A DNA stretch of 19,830 bases from Funneliformis mosseae (Eukaryota; Glomeromycota; Glomeromycetes; Glomerales; Glomeraceae), in assembly GCA_910592005.1 (NCBI GenBank), contig CAJVPP010001462.1, positions 1-19,830 of the forward strand, in the 5' to 3' direction. Below are positions 10,096 through 19,830 of the stretch, piece after piece. A program made the translations under genes and the position numbers. Every line of letters starts with the position of its first letter. The stretch's first letter is position 1. The notes beneath the pieces are model-generated. The model did no database searches, was not told where the DNA came from, and worked only from the letters and a program-made list of their open reading frames with translations.

Positions 10096-11096
10096 ATATT
10101 GATAACTGAATTGTAGAAAATTAAATTAAATTTAAATATCTTCAATATATTTAAGTATGTAATAAGTTATTAATTATCGCGCGATTATATTATTTAGGAT
10201 ATTCAAATAAACACACACAATACTTGAAATTTTTATAACACAAAATTCAATACAAAATATAATAAACCTTACACCGCAACTTCTATTGGCATAAATTTGA
10301 TTCAGTTTTTTCAAAAAGATTTGTTCAGATATAATATTAACAAAAAAATCCTAGCAAACAAGATGTATAAATAGAAATTATATTTTCAATAACATAAAAT
10401 GTCATATGCAAATAAGCACATTTAACAAAGAGACAGATGTTACACAAAATCTTTCGAAATGGAAATTTTCCAATGCTTTAATTTTAAATACTATATATTA
10501 CATGTAAAATTTTATTAAATAAACCATTTACACTTGCAGCATCAAAATTCCTTTAATAACTTTGACCTGCCTGTTAATAGTCTTTAATTAAATAAAATCT
10601 TTCCATGCTAGTATACTTTGAACAAACAGATCTTTATGTCTGCTTATAATTGAAAAAGACTAAAAACATTCTTATTAAAAATTTTATTATTTATAGAGAT
10701 AAAGAGTTGGAATAATTTGCTAAAAGGATAGGAAGCTACTAATTTTTTAAGGCAGTTCATAAAGTAATATAGATAGGAGGTCTTTAAATTTGAAATTGAC
10801 CAAAAAACAGTTTTCTACGATTCAATGAAAATTGGATGAATGTCATAAAAAAGCTCATCGAGGAACAAATTCTTGATAAATTTGTTAATATTTTTAATTT
10901 TTATCATTTAAGACGAAAAGATAAATAATTGTTAGTTAAAAAGAAAACATTTAAATTGTAAAGTTGATTCAAAGCGTTGTTAAAAGATTTAGGACAAATA
11001 TCAAGGTTTAAAGATTTAGGATAGATAATCAGTAAAGATATTTGGTAAGCAAAGTTGGTATCTAGTTGTTGTAGCCTGAGTTGATGTCCGAAATGC
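10096..11096. other. intergenic DNA, no gene recognised
   Basis: Strongly AT-rich with stops in all frames. A minus-strand 87-codon frame at 10904-11167 runs through the short direct repeats at its 5' end and has no recognisable domain. It is not accepted as a gene. Confidence 0.4.
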
Positions 11097-11164
11097 GCAT
11101 TTGGGATATCCGAAGTGAGCATTTGGGATATCCGTCCCAAACGATCTTCGCATTTGGGATATAC
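11097..11164. repeat. three short direct repeats GCATTTGGGATATMC
   Basis: Copies of GCATTTGGGATATCC lie at 11097-11111 and 11119-11133. A third, ending ATATAC, lies at 11150-11164. Just upstream, CCGAAATGC followed by GCATTTGGG makes a small imperfect palindrome around 11089-11105. The patch is GC-richer than its surroundings and looks like the edge of a dispersed repeat or transposon terminus. Confidence 0.6.
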
Positions 11165-11339
11165 CAAAGATTACAAGAGCAATCGAGTTTCGTTAAGGAA
11201 CAAGAAATTTTAAAAATTCGGTATTAGATTTTGAAAATATATGCAATTGAAATAATTACAATTATTATTTTTAAGAATTTTAGTAGATCGTAATACTTTA
11301 GAGCTCTTAAAATTTAAATAATAAATGTATTAATAAATT

Positions 11340-12528
11340 ATTAAATATTAGTCGTGTGGATGATTCTTCAATTTTTACTTTCATGGAGTGTAAAATTCAT
11401 ATCGGATTAAAAGAATATGATAAAGCATTGGAAGTTTTTAATAGATTATTTAGAATAAGTAATCGAGACATTTCTTTTATTTATTTATTACAAGGATATT
11501 CTGGTTTTTGATTATATTTATGTAATTATTATCATTTTGATAAAATTATTGAACTTGGAATTGTTAACGACTTTAATTGTTACATGTATCATGGTATTAT
11601 TTATATTTTTATTATTTTTTTTTTATTTTTTAAATTATTTATCTAACGAGTTTTTTTTTTTTTTTTGTTTTGTTTTTTTCAGAAAAAGATTTATTTCGTA
11701 TCAAACCTCGTTAAACGTTAATAAATATTCAAACATCCAAGAAGTGAATCCTACTAGGCAAATATATAAACTTTTTCCATATTATAATGTTCAAAATTTA
11801 TTAATACTAATTATAATAAATTAAAAAGTCCTATCTGGAATAGTATTGAGATTCAAAAAATGAACCAATAAAAATTGATGTACCTAAATTACCCCATATG
11901 CCATAATTATTTGGAGAATATGTATTAATAATATATCATCCGAAGATTGTTCCTTAAATTTTATGGTTAGGGTGGATTTTGTAAGCCTATTTTAAGTATT
12001 TATATTGATTTTTAGTATTAAATGTTAAAATGTAAATGTTGTATAAATTTATTATTAGAATGATTTGCCATATAGAGTATACGTTAAAGTATAATGATTT
12101 GTCAAAACTGGTTGGATTAGGTTGGATTGAATTTACCCTTCTGTTTGTAATTTACCATATGGAATGGGTACAACCTTCAATTGAAGTAGAAAGTGGAAAA
12201 ATTGATATGATAAGATTTTATTTAATTATTTCTGAAATTTTCATTTAAGATGAAAAAAAATTAATATGATTTTACTATTAAAATAGAAAATAGATTTTGT
12301 TTAACTCACATTAGTTAAACGAGATCAAAGTGTTTGTTTCCAATGTATATAATCTGTTACAACTATATAAATTGCATCCAAATATTTCAGAAACATTTGA
12401 GGATAAGTAATTTCAAAAAAAATGAATTTGATAATTTACTTCAATTAAATGATATTCTTGACTATTTGAAATTTCATATGTTCAATAAAATTAATAAAAT
12501 TCTTCGTATAGTTTTTTATAAATTATAA
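11340..12528 (+). pseudogene. decayed TPR-repeat protein gene
   Basis: From 11344 a frame gives a TPR-like helical pair: SSIFTFMECKIHIGLKEYDKALEVFNRLF, written here as ECKIHIGLKEYDKALEVF for the core. It is broken by TGA at 11509-11511, where translation resumes in the same frame. A plausible intron follows (donor GTATTA at 11594, long T tract, CAG ending at 11682). After that the frame closes. Downstream, 12036-12248 is open and includes LSKLVGLGWIEFTLLF and EWVQPSIEVESGKIDM. Near 12390-12470 there is a split segment ISETFEDK, then in another frame EFDNLLQLNDILDYLKF. I recall similar C-terminal blocks from TPR proteins of Rhizophagus, but this is from memory. TPR proteins are scaffolds for protein-protein contacts. 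Multiple frame changes and stops indicate a relic. Confidence 0.55.
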
Positions 12529-13776
12529 ATAAATAATTTTTCTTTTTACTGATCGGATGATTCACATGTGCAGTATATTAACATTATGGCAAGTTCCATC
12601 AGACCTTAATATGTTTATTTATTTGTGGATTAAATAATTATTTAGAATTGCAAAGTCTAACTTTATTTCTAATTCATATGATAGAAATTTTGAAACCTCA
12701 GAAATTCTATTCATAGAAAAATGACTTTTAGTCTGAAAAACGAATTTAAAAATTAATTAATTCAAATAACAGTAAAATTTTGATTGCAAAGCGGTGAATT
12801 GGTAGATTCAAAATATTGTAAAGAATTTTAAAGTTGTCAAATCTCAAAATGACATTAACTTTTATTATATATTTCAAGTCAAAATGGCAAGGTCATTTCA
12901 AAATAGTTAATGATCTTACATTTACCATTATTATCTTGTGAAGACATTTCAAGACTCAATATTTACATAATTTTGTCCTTAAAAGCAAACTGTATTTACA
13001 AAAATAAAAAGAAAAAATTACTTGCACTAATTTATTAACTTATTAAATTTTGTACAAAGAGCGATTAATTTGTGAACAGTATATATGCGCACAGAGGTAT
13101 TTTCTCCGTCAATAAAATTCATTTAAAAATGACATCATTTTAATTAATTTACCTTCTTTGACCTCTTATGAAATAAATGTTATGACGTGAAAATGCTATA
13201 ACTTCTATTTACTGAATTTTGCTGGCAACTTATTAAAAATTCTAAACTAATACAAATTGTGAAATTTTTTTTTTAACAAAAACCATTCAAATAAAAATTA
13301 TGACGCGATAAGAATTCAATTTTTTTTTGTATCAATAATTAGATAATGGATATAAAGAATACTTGATCCTTTAAGCTATTTACATTCAAAGTCTGCGATA
13401 ATATTCCTTTTTGATATCTTGCATTTTTTAAAACAATAATTATAATAGTAATAATAATAATAAAATATAATTATCAAATTCAACTATCATATAATAAATT
13501 AAACTCAAGATACTTCTCTATAAAATTATATATATATAATTTATTATCTTTATTTTTTATTTAAAAAATAAGTTTGTAGTATTTCTCATTTAAATATTTT
13601 CCCAGTGAATAAATAGAAATTTCAGATAATAATTTGATCTAATATTATTATGTTTTATAATGATAATGATAGAAATAAATTACAAATTAATTAAATTTTT
13701 TTATCTATAAATAATTATAAAAAATTCAATTGAAGCTAGGTTTATAAACCACATAAAATAACAAAATTATATCATA
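12529..13776. other. AT-rich intergenic DNA, no gene recognised
   Basis: No exon-like stretch was seen. Simple-sequence patches include ATA-rich runs near 13440-13470 and a short TA run near 13528-13540. Partial internal repetition (ATTATGACGYG) occurs at about 13181 and 13299. Confidence 0.4.
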
Positions 13777-15321
13777 CCTTTATTACTTTTAATCTGAAGA
13801 CTTCTAAAATTTCGCTTACTTTTTTAAAAAAATAAAAGAAAAGAAACTTATTAATATGTAATTAGTATATTGCAAAATAAATAAAATAAATAATTACCAT
13901 TAATTGATGTATCGCTTTTCTAATTATTAACTAGAAATAAATATATGATTAATTAATAATGTTAGAAAAATAAAATATTAACATTTATAAATAAATTAAA
14001 TACCAAAATCACAAAAATCTTAAGAAAAGAATTGATATCATAAACTTCTTGTGAATACTGCAGATTTTATCATATTACTTAAAGATCTACTTTTATAAAT
14101 AGCGCCTGAATTGTTTTTTATTATAGGTCTAATATCTGATAATTCTACAATTACAGTTGGATTACTATCTTCAAGTTTTATAATGTTATTAATTTTGTTC
14201 ATAATGATCCTAGATGATGGCCTTTTACTTGGATCAGAGTCTCAGAATTTTTTCATTAATGCAATATAACCTTCTGGTACTTCTATATTACCAATTGAAG
14301 AATGTAACCCATCATAAATATCAATAATCAGCTCAATATTATGAGTATGATCCCAAAAAGGTCTCCTAACTGTCATATACTCCTACATAATCATACTAAA
14401 ATTATAAATATCTGAAGCTATGATATATTTTTATTCTTAAAGAATTTCTAAAGCTACATATGGAATAATTCTATAGGCTTCATTATCTTCAGCTTCAGTA
14501 GCAGATTTACTCAATCCTAAATCACCTATTTTGATGGATTTATTATTTATCAAAATATTTTCACTATGAAAATCACGATAAATAATTCTCGTTCTATAAA
14601 TTTATGAAAATCTTCTGAAATATAGTATAAATAAAATAACTTAGTTGACCAATTAAGATTATAAAATTTTTGCTATATAACTAAACAATCTTCTGAAACA
14701 CAATAATTTATAATTATCACAAAATCTTTAGTATTAAGATCTTACATAATTTTATAATACAATTATTGACAGTTCTCAATTTATAAGAAACTTTAATCTG
14801 AAAAAAAATTATTAACTTAGTGCATTAAAATAATTGTAATAAAAAAATAAAACAAGTGAATATACCTTATTTAACTCCTTAGAAGTAATGTTTTTAGAAT
14901 TTTTAAGTTTTTAAGAGTAATTTGTTTATTAGATTCTCAGTTATATTTTCTTTCTTTTTTATTTCAATTATCAAATTCCCAAATGGGATCATCAATCAAA
15001 ATAGCTTTATAAACTTTATTAAAACCTTCTTCATCAATAAAATCTACATCTTTGAAATTATCAAATAGAATAATCTTCATTTTGTGATCATTGAGAAAAT
15101 GAATTTGTGTATATTTGATAAAATTATTAATAGCTTTATTACTAATTCCAATTGGATTAAAGGTTACATTTGCTTTATAATAATAACAGTAAATTTCATG
15201 ATTTTCTTCAGAAGGTATTCTTCTTTTTTTACATTAATGCATTTCTCAAATTTATATTTAGACTTTAATTTAACCACAGGTTGCATTTTTTGATTTGATG
15301 TGTTATTAAGTTGATTGACAT
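13777..15321 (-). pseudogene. pseudogene copy of kinase A
   Basis: Aligns end to end with kinase A (2220-3769) in the same orientation. The start codon survives (15321-15319). A one-base loss soon after (AACTT-AATAACAC versus AACTTTAATGACGC) shifts the frame, and other single-base losses follow (e.g. TGCATT-AATG for TGCATTGAATG). The second Cys pair of the zinc-ribbon-like segment is destroyed. HRDFHSGN has become YRDFHSEN. Two Gln codons in the EILQGQ segment have become TAA. The first intron position is still visible near 14800-14870. The small tail exon is visible at about 13819-13777 (AAGCGAAATTTT), but the final tail exon was not found. Differences are mostly C-to-T and G-to-A relative to kinase A. 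The upstream flank is duplicated too. Confidence 0.9.
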
Positions 15322-15850
15322 GATTATTATAAAAATTTTATTTCAGAAATTCAAGAATCACATATATTTATACTTTATATTCTTAATATAAAAGGAATTT
15401 CTAAATTTGAAAAAGAATTCTATTAATATCTTCAAAACTTCCAAAAGTATGTAATATTTATTTCAGAGACAATAATGATCTTTAGAACCTTATTTGTACA
15501 AATATGCATACATCCAGAAAGTTTTTAGAGAAAATAGAAGTTTTACTAAATTGATTTTCCATAGTGTAAAACTTTATGTGAGATTGTTATTGTAATAAAT
15601 AAATATTAATTTCTTTATTATGTAATATGATGTAACATAAATAAATAATTAATTAAAATTTGATTCATTAAAAGTTGTGTCATAGTATTTTTATTTAATT
15701 CTGATCAAAATTATTTTCAATTCGATATATTAAAAAATATTTAGTCCTTTTCGCTATTTATATTGCAATTAATGTAAACTTAAGATCTCTAGCAAAAATT
15801 ATATTTTCTTAAAAATAAGATGAACATGTTTACATTACTTAAACTTTTTA
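15322..15850 (-). repeat. duplicated 5' flank of the kinase pseudogene
   Basis: Homologous to 3770-4400 upstream of kinase A, with small indels and GC-to-AT changes. Shared landmarks include ATTTATACTTTATRTTCTT, TACAAATATGCATRCATCC and AATTAAYGTAAACTTAAGAT. The copying event was therefore a genomic segment of at least about 2 kb, introns included, and not a retrocopy. Confidence 0.8.
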
Positions 15851-16949
15851 AAGTAAAATCTGATAATAAATTCTCATAAAAAATAACACTTCAGAGTATC
15901 TCCATTATTTTTTCATGATTTTGTTTTGGAGTCTATAAGAGTTGAGTGAATCATATAAGACTGATAATTGGTTAAATAATCAATAAAAATTTTTTCAAAA
16001 TGTACATATAGGAAACAAAATTAAAATAGAATATAGAAATCTTAAATTTTAGAAATGGAATTAAAATGAAATATGAAATTCTTGTATTTTTAGAAACAGA
16101 ATTAAAATAGAATATGAATTTTTTAAAAATTCAATGGTTCTGGAATAGAACTTTATTTTTTTAATTAAAAAAATTGGTTAAAAATGAAGAAAATATAATT
16201 AATCAATAGAAATTGACAATAACATTAAATTGAAAATTAAATAATATAAAGGTTTGCGAAATTTTAGCATTAGCTTTTTAATAACATAAATATAAATATA
16301 CATTTAAATTAAGCATTAAAATTAAATATAAACTATTGAAATTTAACTCTATTTTCTTGATCAATAATATATAATTCATTATTTAGCATTTTGAAAAAAC
16401 CAACTTTTCTGTTAATGTCATTAACATTAATTACCTCAAATGTACCAAGATCTCAGAATTTTAATGGGTTATGTCCAGATGGCTGAGAATTTTGAACTCA
16501 CTATACATATACTAGCATAAACTAATAATCATTATATTAGTATAAAAAGTAATAATATATTTTTCCAAAAAACTCTTGTTCTATTAGAATAATTAATGTA
16601 TTTTTACAGTGCGTATTTTAGTTAACTAAAAGTTTTACCTAATAAATAAAAATAATAAGTACTTGATTAAAATGAAATCTGAACTTTTATACATATCACA
16701 ACATAAAAGTTTGCATATATAATATCACTCTTGTAATTGGATAGTCTTGAATTAATTATTTGCCTATATTTTAATCGAAGTTTCCTATATTTCTAATAGA
16801 ATCTATAATTAACTTTAATAATATAAATAATATTTTAGAAGTCTCAAAATAAATATAAATATATGTTATAAGATATCATACAAAATAAATATAAAATAAA
16901 AATTATACTATAAACTGATTTGTATTCTTATTTGTTTTTATATAATAAG
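15851..16949. other. AT-rich DNA between kinase pseudogene and transposase relic
   Basis: No gene was recognised. It contains the 16013-16132 tandem repeat, annotated separately. A patch at about 16440-16515 repeats the word CTSAGAATTTTRA twice (near 16452 and 16483), perhaps a dispersed-repeat remnant. The rest is low-complexity AT. Confidence 0.4.
16013..16132. repeat. imperfect ~40-bp tandem repeat, three units
   Basis: Units 16013-16052, 16053-16093 and 16094-16132 each contain AAAYRRAATTAAAATRRAATAT followed by a T-rich part; the first two end in TTTTAG. Similarity is clear by eye but imperfect. On the plus strand the repeat reads as a degenerate FLETELK-like peptide with stops, so it may come from a decayed repetitive coding sequence. 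Confidence 0.6.
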
Positions 16950-19433
16950 CTTTAAGATACTTTATTTCAATTCTATTTATCAAATAACTAAATGATAGTG
17001 AATGTAATTCTTCTTTAGTACCACTAATAGTAAATGCTCAATTTTTAGAACAGTTTAATATTTTCTTCAAATTTGTTTCAAAAAACTTTTGATTTATTTT
17101 AGTTTTGTACTGAAGATGTGAAAAACAGATCTATATAGTAATCTGATTTTGAATATTTGCATATGAATACTATCTGGATTATACTAAAAATAGTAACATT
17201 TTGCATAATCTCTCTATTGAATATTATCAGGTTGCCTATGCAGGTCCAGTATTATGTATTAAATCAGCAATATGTAATAAATAGTAATATAAGATAAGTG
17301 TAGCTAAAAGACGTTTTGAATCATTTTGGAAATATTCCCTATTAAATATTATTAGTATAATAATATAACATAAATATAAAATATAATATTTGCATACTTT
17401 TCATAATAAATTACAAATTCGTGAAAATATTTATCAATTTTCGCTAATTTTATTATACTAATTTTTTGTTTAAAGCAAAGATTTGTTGTATATACAAATT
17501 TTGCCTAGCCATTTAAATATCTAAATTAATCAATAATTTTAAAATTTAATTTAGAAAATTATAAATTATTAATTATTTTCTTACCTTTTCAGAAGATAAT
17601 CTTGTAAAAGTGGTAATGAATATAATATTATTCAATTTAACTATTCTTCTGCTTTAAATGCAGCTGAATACTTTTAAATATAAATAGGCGAATAACCAAA
17701 ATCTAATGGCATATTTTTTTGATATCTTTCCATTATTTTTCATATTTCAATCCATTTCTTATTATGAAGAATATAATTAAAGCTAGAGTTTTAATCATCT
17801 TTAAAAAGTGCTAGATCAATGGCAAAGCATTAATGATGCAATATTTTCAAACAATTCATGCATAATATTAATAGGAAATGAAGTAGAAATTTCAATTGAT
17901 TTATGGTCAAATAAGATATTTCAACTATTTAAACTTAAAATTAAATAATAAAAATTAATATATTAAAGTATTATTTTAAAAATACTGAAAAAATACCTTA
18001 TTGTTGTATTTCATATTTGCGTGATGATCTATTTTTATGTTCAATAATTGATGTATCATTTACATAATTTTTATGTTTTCACAATAGAAGATTTTTAGCA
18101 TTATATTTAGTTTCTGATATACCAGTTAGAGGATTAAGTGGATAGTACACATACTGATTTCCTTAACAATATATTTCACAAATAGAGCAAAATCTGCATG
18201 CTTTATATGAATTATGTCCAGTTGTATACATAACTTTAGCAAGTACTAGAAGATCACTAGATAAACTGAAGATATATACACAAAGGGTAAATATATTTTT
18301 AGTCACACTATCAAAGCAATGGACTCCTTTTGTATTAAATTAATAATATAATAAGTATTATATTAAAATAATAAATTATAAATATTTTTTATAATACCTT
18401 GTAATTGTTTCAATTTATCAACTAATGGTTGTAAAAAAAAATTGAAATTTATTGGTGCTTTTAGTTCAGAAATAAGTGTGTAGAAATTATTAAGTTTCTT
18501 TTTTAATATGCATATCCGGTAGCAAATTTGCATTTATAAAGAGTACAACTCAACAACCATTTTACTTTTAATGAAAAATTTGATATCTATCAGTAGATGC
18601 TATTAGAGCAACATTACGATTATCTAAAAAAATCCAGATGAAGTTAAAGTTTTATATCAAGTACTATTAAATATATCTCCTATTTGATTATTAAGAGTAT
18701 ATTTATCTGTTGATTTATAGTTATATCTATAGCAAAAAGTTTTTGAATGAGTTTTTATCCTTATATTATAATTGAATGAATCAATAAGTAACCAATAAGT
18801 AGATTTTTTCATTATAGATTATTAGATTTATAGTGAGACTCCTTACATTCTGAATAAAAACTATTATTAGTATATTTGCCTACAAATGCTATACAGTATA
18901 TGAATTAATATAACAATCTATATATATTAATTTTAATGGTATAATATTTTCAAGGATTTTTTGAAGTCTATAAAAAATTATGTTAAAATATCTAAGACTT
19001 TAAGAATTTTATTGAATGCAGCTACTGAAATATTATATTTATCTTTAATTTGAAGTAGCTATAAACCTTTAAGTATATTTTCTAATAATTTTAAAAAATA
19101 TTAAATTTTATAAAAAAAAATCTCAAAATTAAGTTGTTATTTTAATTATAAGCTTATCAGAATCTATATATTTAGTATAATCAATTTTATCCTTATTATT
19201 ACTTTTCTTATTCTCTTCTTCTTCATTTCTAATATTTCTAACTGATCATCATTATTACATTTATCACTATTGCTGAATTGTATTTCATCATCATTTATAT
19301 CATCCATATTGACAAATTCTTTATTATAATTGTCATTTTCTTCATCTATATCATCAAATTCATCATCATGATTATTATTTTCTGCATTTATATCATCAAA
19401 TTCATCATTATGATCATCATTTTCTTCATTCAT
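16950..19433 (-). mobile_element. decayed Tnp2/CACTA-like DNA transposon transposase
   Basis: A series of ordered, spaced protein motifs runs along the minus strand, broken by stops and small introns. An acidic repeat region comes first (19433 downwards). Then follow STDRYQIF (~18599-18576), LISELKAPINFNFF and LVDKLKQLQ (~18490-18405), and GVHCFDSVTKNIFTL (~18320). Next come VMYTTGHNSYKACRFCSIC (~18235-18180) and YYPLNPLTGISETKYNA. After these come FPINIMHELFENIASLM (~17870-17820), KNMPLDFG, AAFKAEE and LYSLPLLQDYL (~17730-17590). The last is LIHNTGPA (~17260), then SIERLCKMLL. The conserved Cys cluster and 'FPxxIMH' block fit fungal Tnp2-type (CACTA/Plavaka-like) transposases, by recollection of the family. 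Trp codons after KAEE, in the following LN-W, and after GPA are TAG or TGA. Element ends were not identified. Confidence 0.7.
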
Positions 19434-19440
19434 ATTGTCA
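19270..19440 (-). repeat. ~42-nt tandem repeat encoding an acidic Asn/Asp/Glu-rich region
   Basis: About three and a half imperfect copies of a ~42-nt unit (plus strand word ATATCATCAAATTCATCATYATGAT). On the minus strand they encode a repeating 14-residue acidic unit of the type DDEFDDIDEENDNY. It lies at the N-terminal end of the transposase relic and would be a disordered linker. The 89-codon minus frame here (19433-19164) is probably a fragment of the transposase rather than an independent gene. Confidence 0.55.
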
Positions 19441-19755
19441 AATTCTTTATTTTAATTCTTATTAATATTAATAGATAGTAATGATAATATAGGTATTATT
19501 CTAAAATTATATGATAATGTTTAAATAGTAGAAGTATTTAAGCATCTTAGTGGTGTTAATAGTATATCTGTTAAATTTATCCAAGTTTTTTTTTGGTTTA
19601 CTATATGTCTTATGCAAGTTGCTTTACTAACTAACTTATTTAACCCATTTAATTTTTGAAGACACCAAATACATATACAAAGAACTTAGTTATTAAAGAA
19701 CTTTAAATTTTTTATCATTAAAAAAGTTGAAAAGTTTTGCTTTTTTCAGTTAATA
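19434..19755. other. non-coding DNA at the 5' side of the transposase relic
   Basis: No exon was recognised. The acidic repeat reading (NKEFDNM) extends a little upstream of 19433 past a stop, so the relic's true N-terminus may lie in this stretch or have been lost. Confidence 0.3.
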
Positions 19756-19830
19756 CAGAGGGTCACCAAAAGTCTCTGAATACCACTTTTTAAGCGTGAT
19801 TACATGCTAGTAACGTCACGTAACTTAATA
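19756..19830. mobile_element. probable terminus of a DNA transposon leaving the window
   Basis: An abrupt change from AT-rich DNA to CAGAGGGTCACCAAAAGTCT directly after a TA dinucleotide (19754-19755). A GC-richer stretch with GATTACATG and ACGTCACGT follows. Starting with CAG next to TA is what a Tc1/mariner-type end inserted at TA would look like. The other end is outside the window, so the inverted repeat cannot be tested here. Confidence 0.4.

Noticed and set aside
15084..15293. 69-codon plus-strand frame
   Set aside because: Antisense to the N-terminal part of the kinase pseudogene.
13777..15321. RIP (repeat-induced point mutation) as an established cause
   Set aside because: The transition bias is real by eye, but dinucleotide contexts are mixed and RIP is not established in this lineage as far as I know. 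I report only biased decay.
19278..19478. 66-codon plus-strand Ile-rich frame
   Set aside because: Antisense of the acidic tandem repeat; Ile/Phe richness is a by-product of ATCATC-type repeats.
16499..19552. CACTA at 16499-16503 and TAGTG at 19548-19552 as ends of the Tnp2-like element
   Set aside because: Beyond the five bases the ends do not match as inverted repeats, and the flanks (ACT, GTG) do not form a 3-bp duplication. A pentamer pair at this distance is expected by chance.
1..19830. CRISPR arrays, tRNA or rRNA genes, bacterial operon signals
   Set aside because: No regularly spaced repeats, no tRNA T-loop consensus in a cloverleaf context and no rRNA core motifs were seen. The gene structure is eukaryotic.

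Overview
The window is strongly AT-rich eukaryotic DNA. It has short GT-AG introns of about 70-185 bp, long homopolymer runs, gene-sparse intergenic stretches and several decaying multi-copy elements. Two genes pair an N-terminal Cys-rich zinc-ribbon-like segment with a tyrosine-kinase-like (TKL) kinase domain. Together with TPR-gene and transposase relics, this suggests an arbuscular mycorrhizal fungus of the Rhizophagus/Glomus type. That assignment is inference from gene style; no rRNA or tRNA gene was found to anchor it.

Layout. 1-650: non-coding, with a 9-bp tandem repeat at the left edge. About 654-1272: a MITE-like element with long imperfect terminal inverted repeats. 2065-3769 (minus): intact multi-exon TKL kinase gene A. 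About 3770-4400: its upstream region, also present at the second copy. 5360-6789 (minus): a multi-exon multi-pass membrane protein gene with two apparent frameshifts and a 7-nt micro-exon. 7471-9140 (plus): kinase gene B, five exons, whose catalytic HRD Asp is Asn. About 9591-10095 (plus): a stop-riddled coding relic. About 11340-12528 (plus): a decayed TPR-protein gene. 13777-15321 (minus): a pseudogene copy of kinase A with its upstream region, to about 15850. About 16950-19433 (minus): a decayed Tnp2/CACTA-like transposase gene. 19756 to the end: a probable edge of another DNA transposon.

How the parts relate. Kinases A and B and the pseudogene are three copies of one family. They share the Cys motif, the DLG-type magnesium loop, the position of the first intron and a sequence block just before the start codon. 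A and B also share a split, basic C-terminal tail carried on small downstream exons that end in phase 1. A simple ORF reading would miss this tail. A keeps the catalytic residues, B looks like a pseudokinase, and the third copy is dead. The kinase pseudogene and the transposase relic both decay mainly by C-to-T/G-to-A changes, including Gln and Trp codons turned into stops. No operon-like arrangement or new defence or biosynthetic system is visible. The most notable points are the pseudokinase, the hidden tail exons and the GC-to-AT-biased decay.
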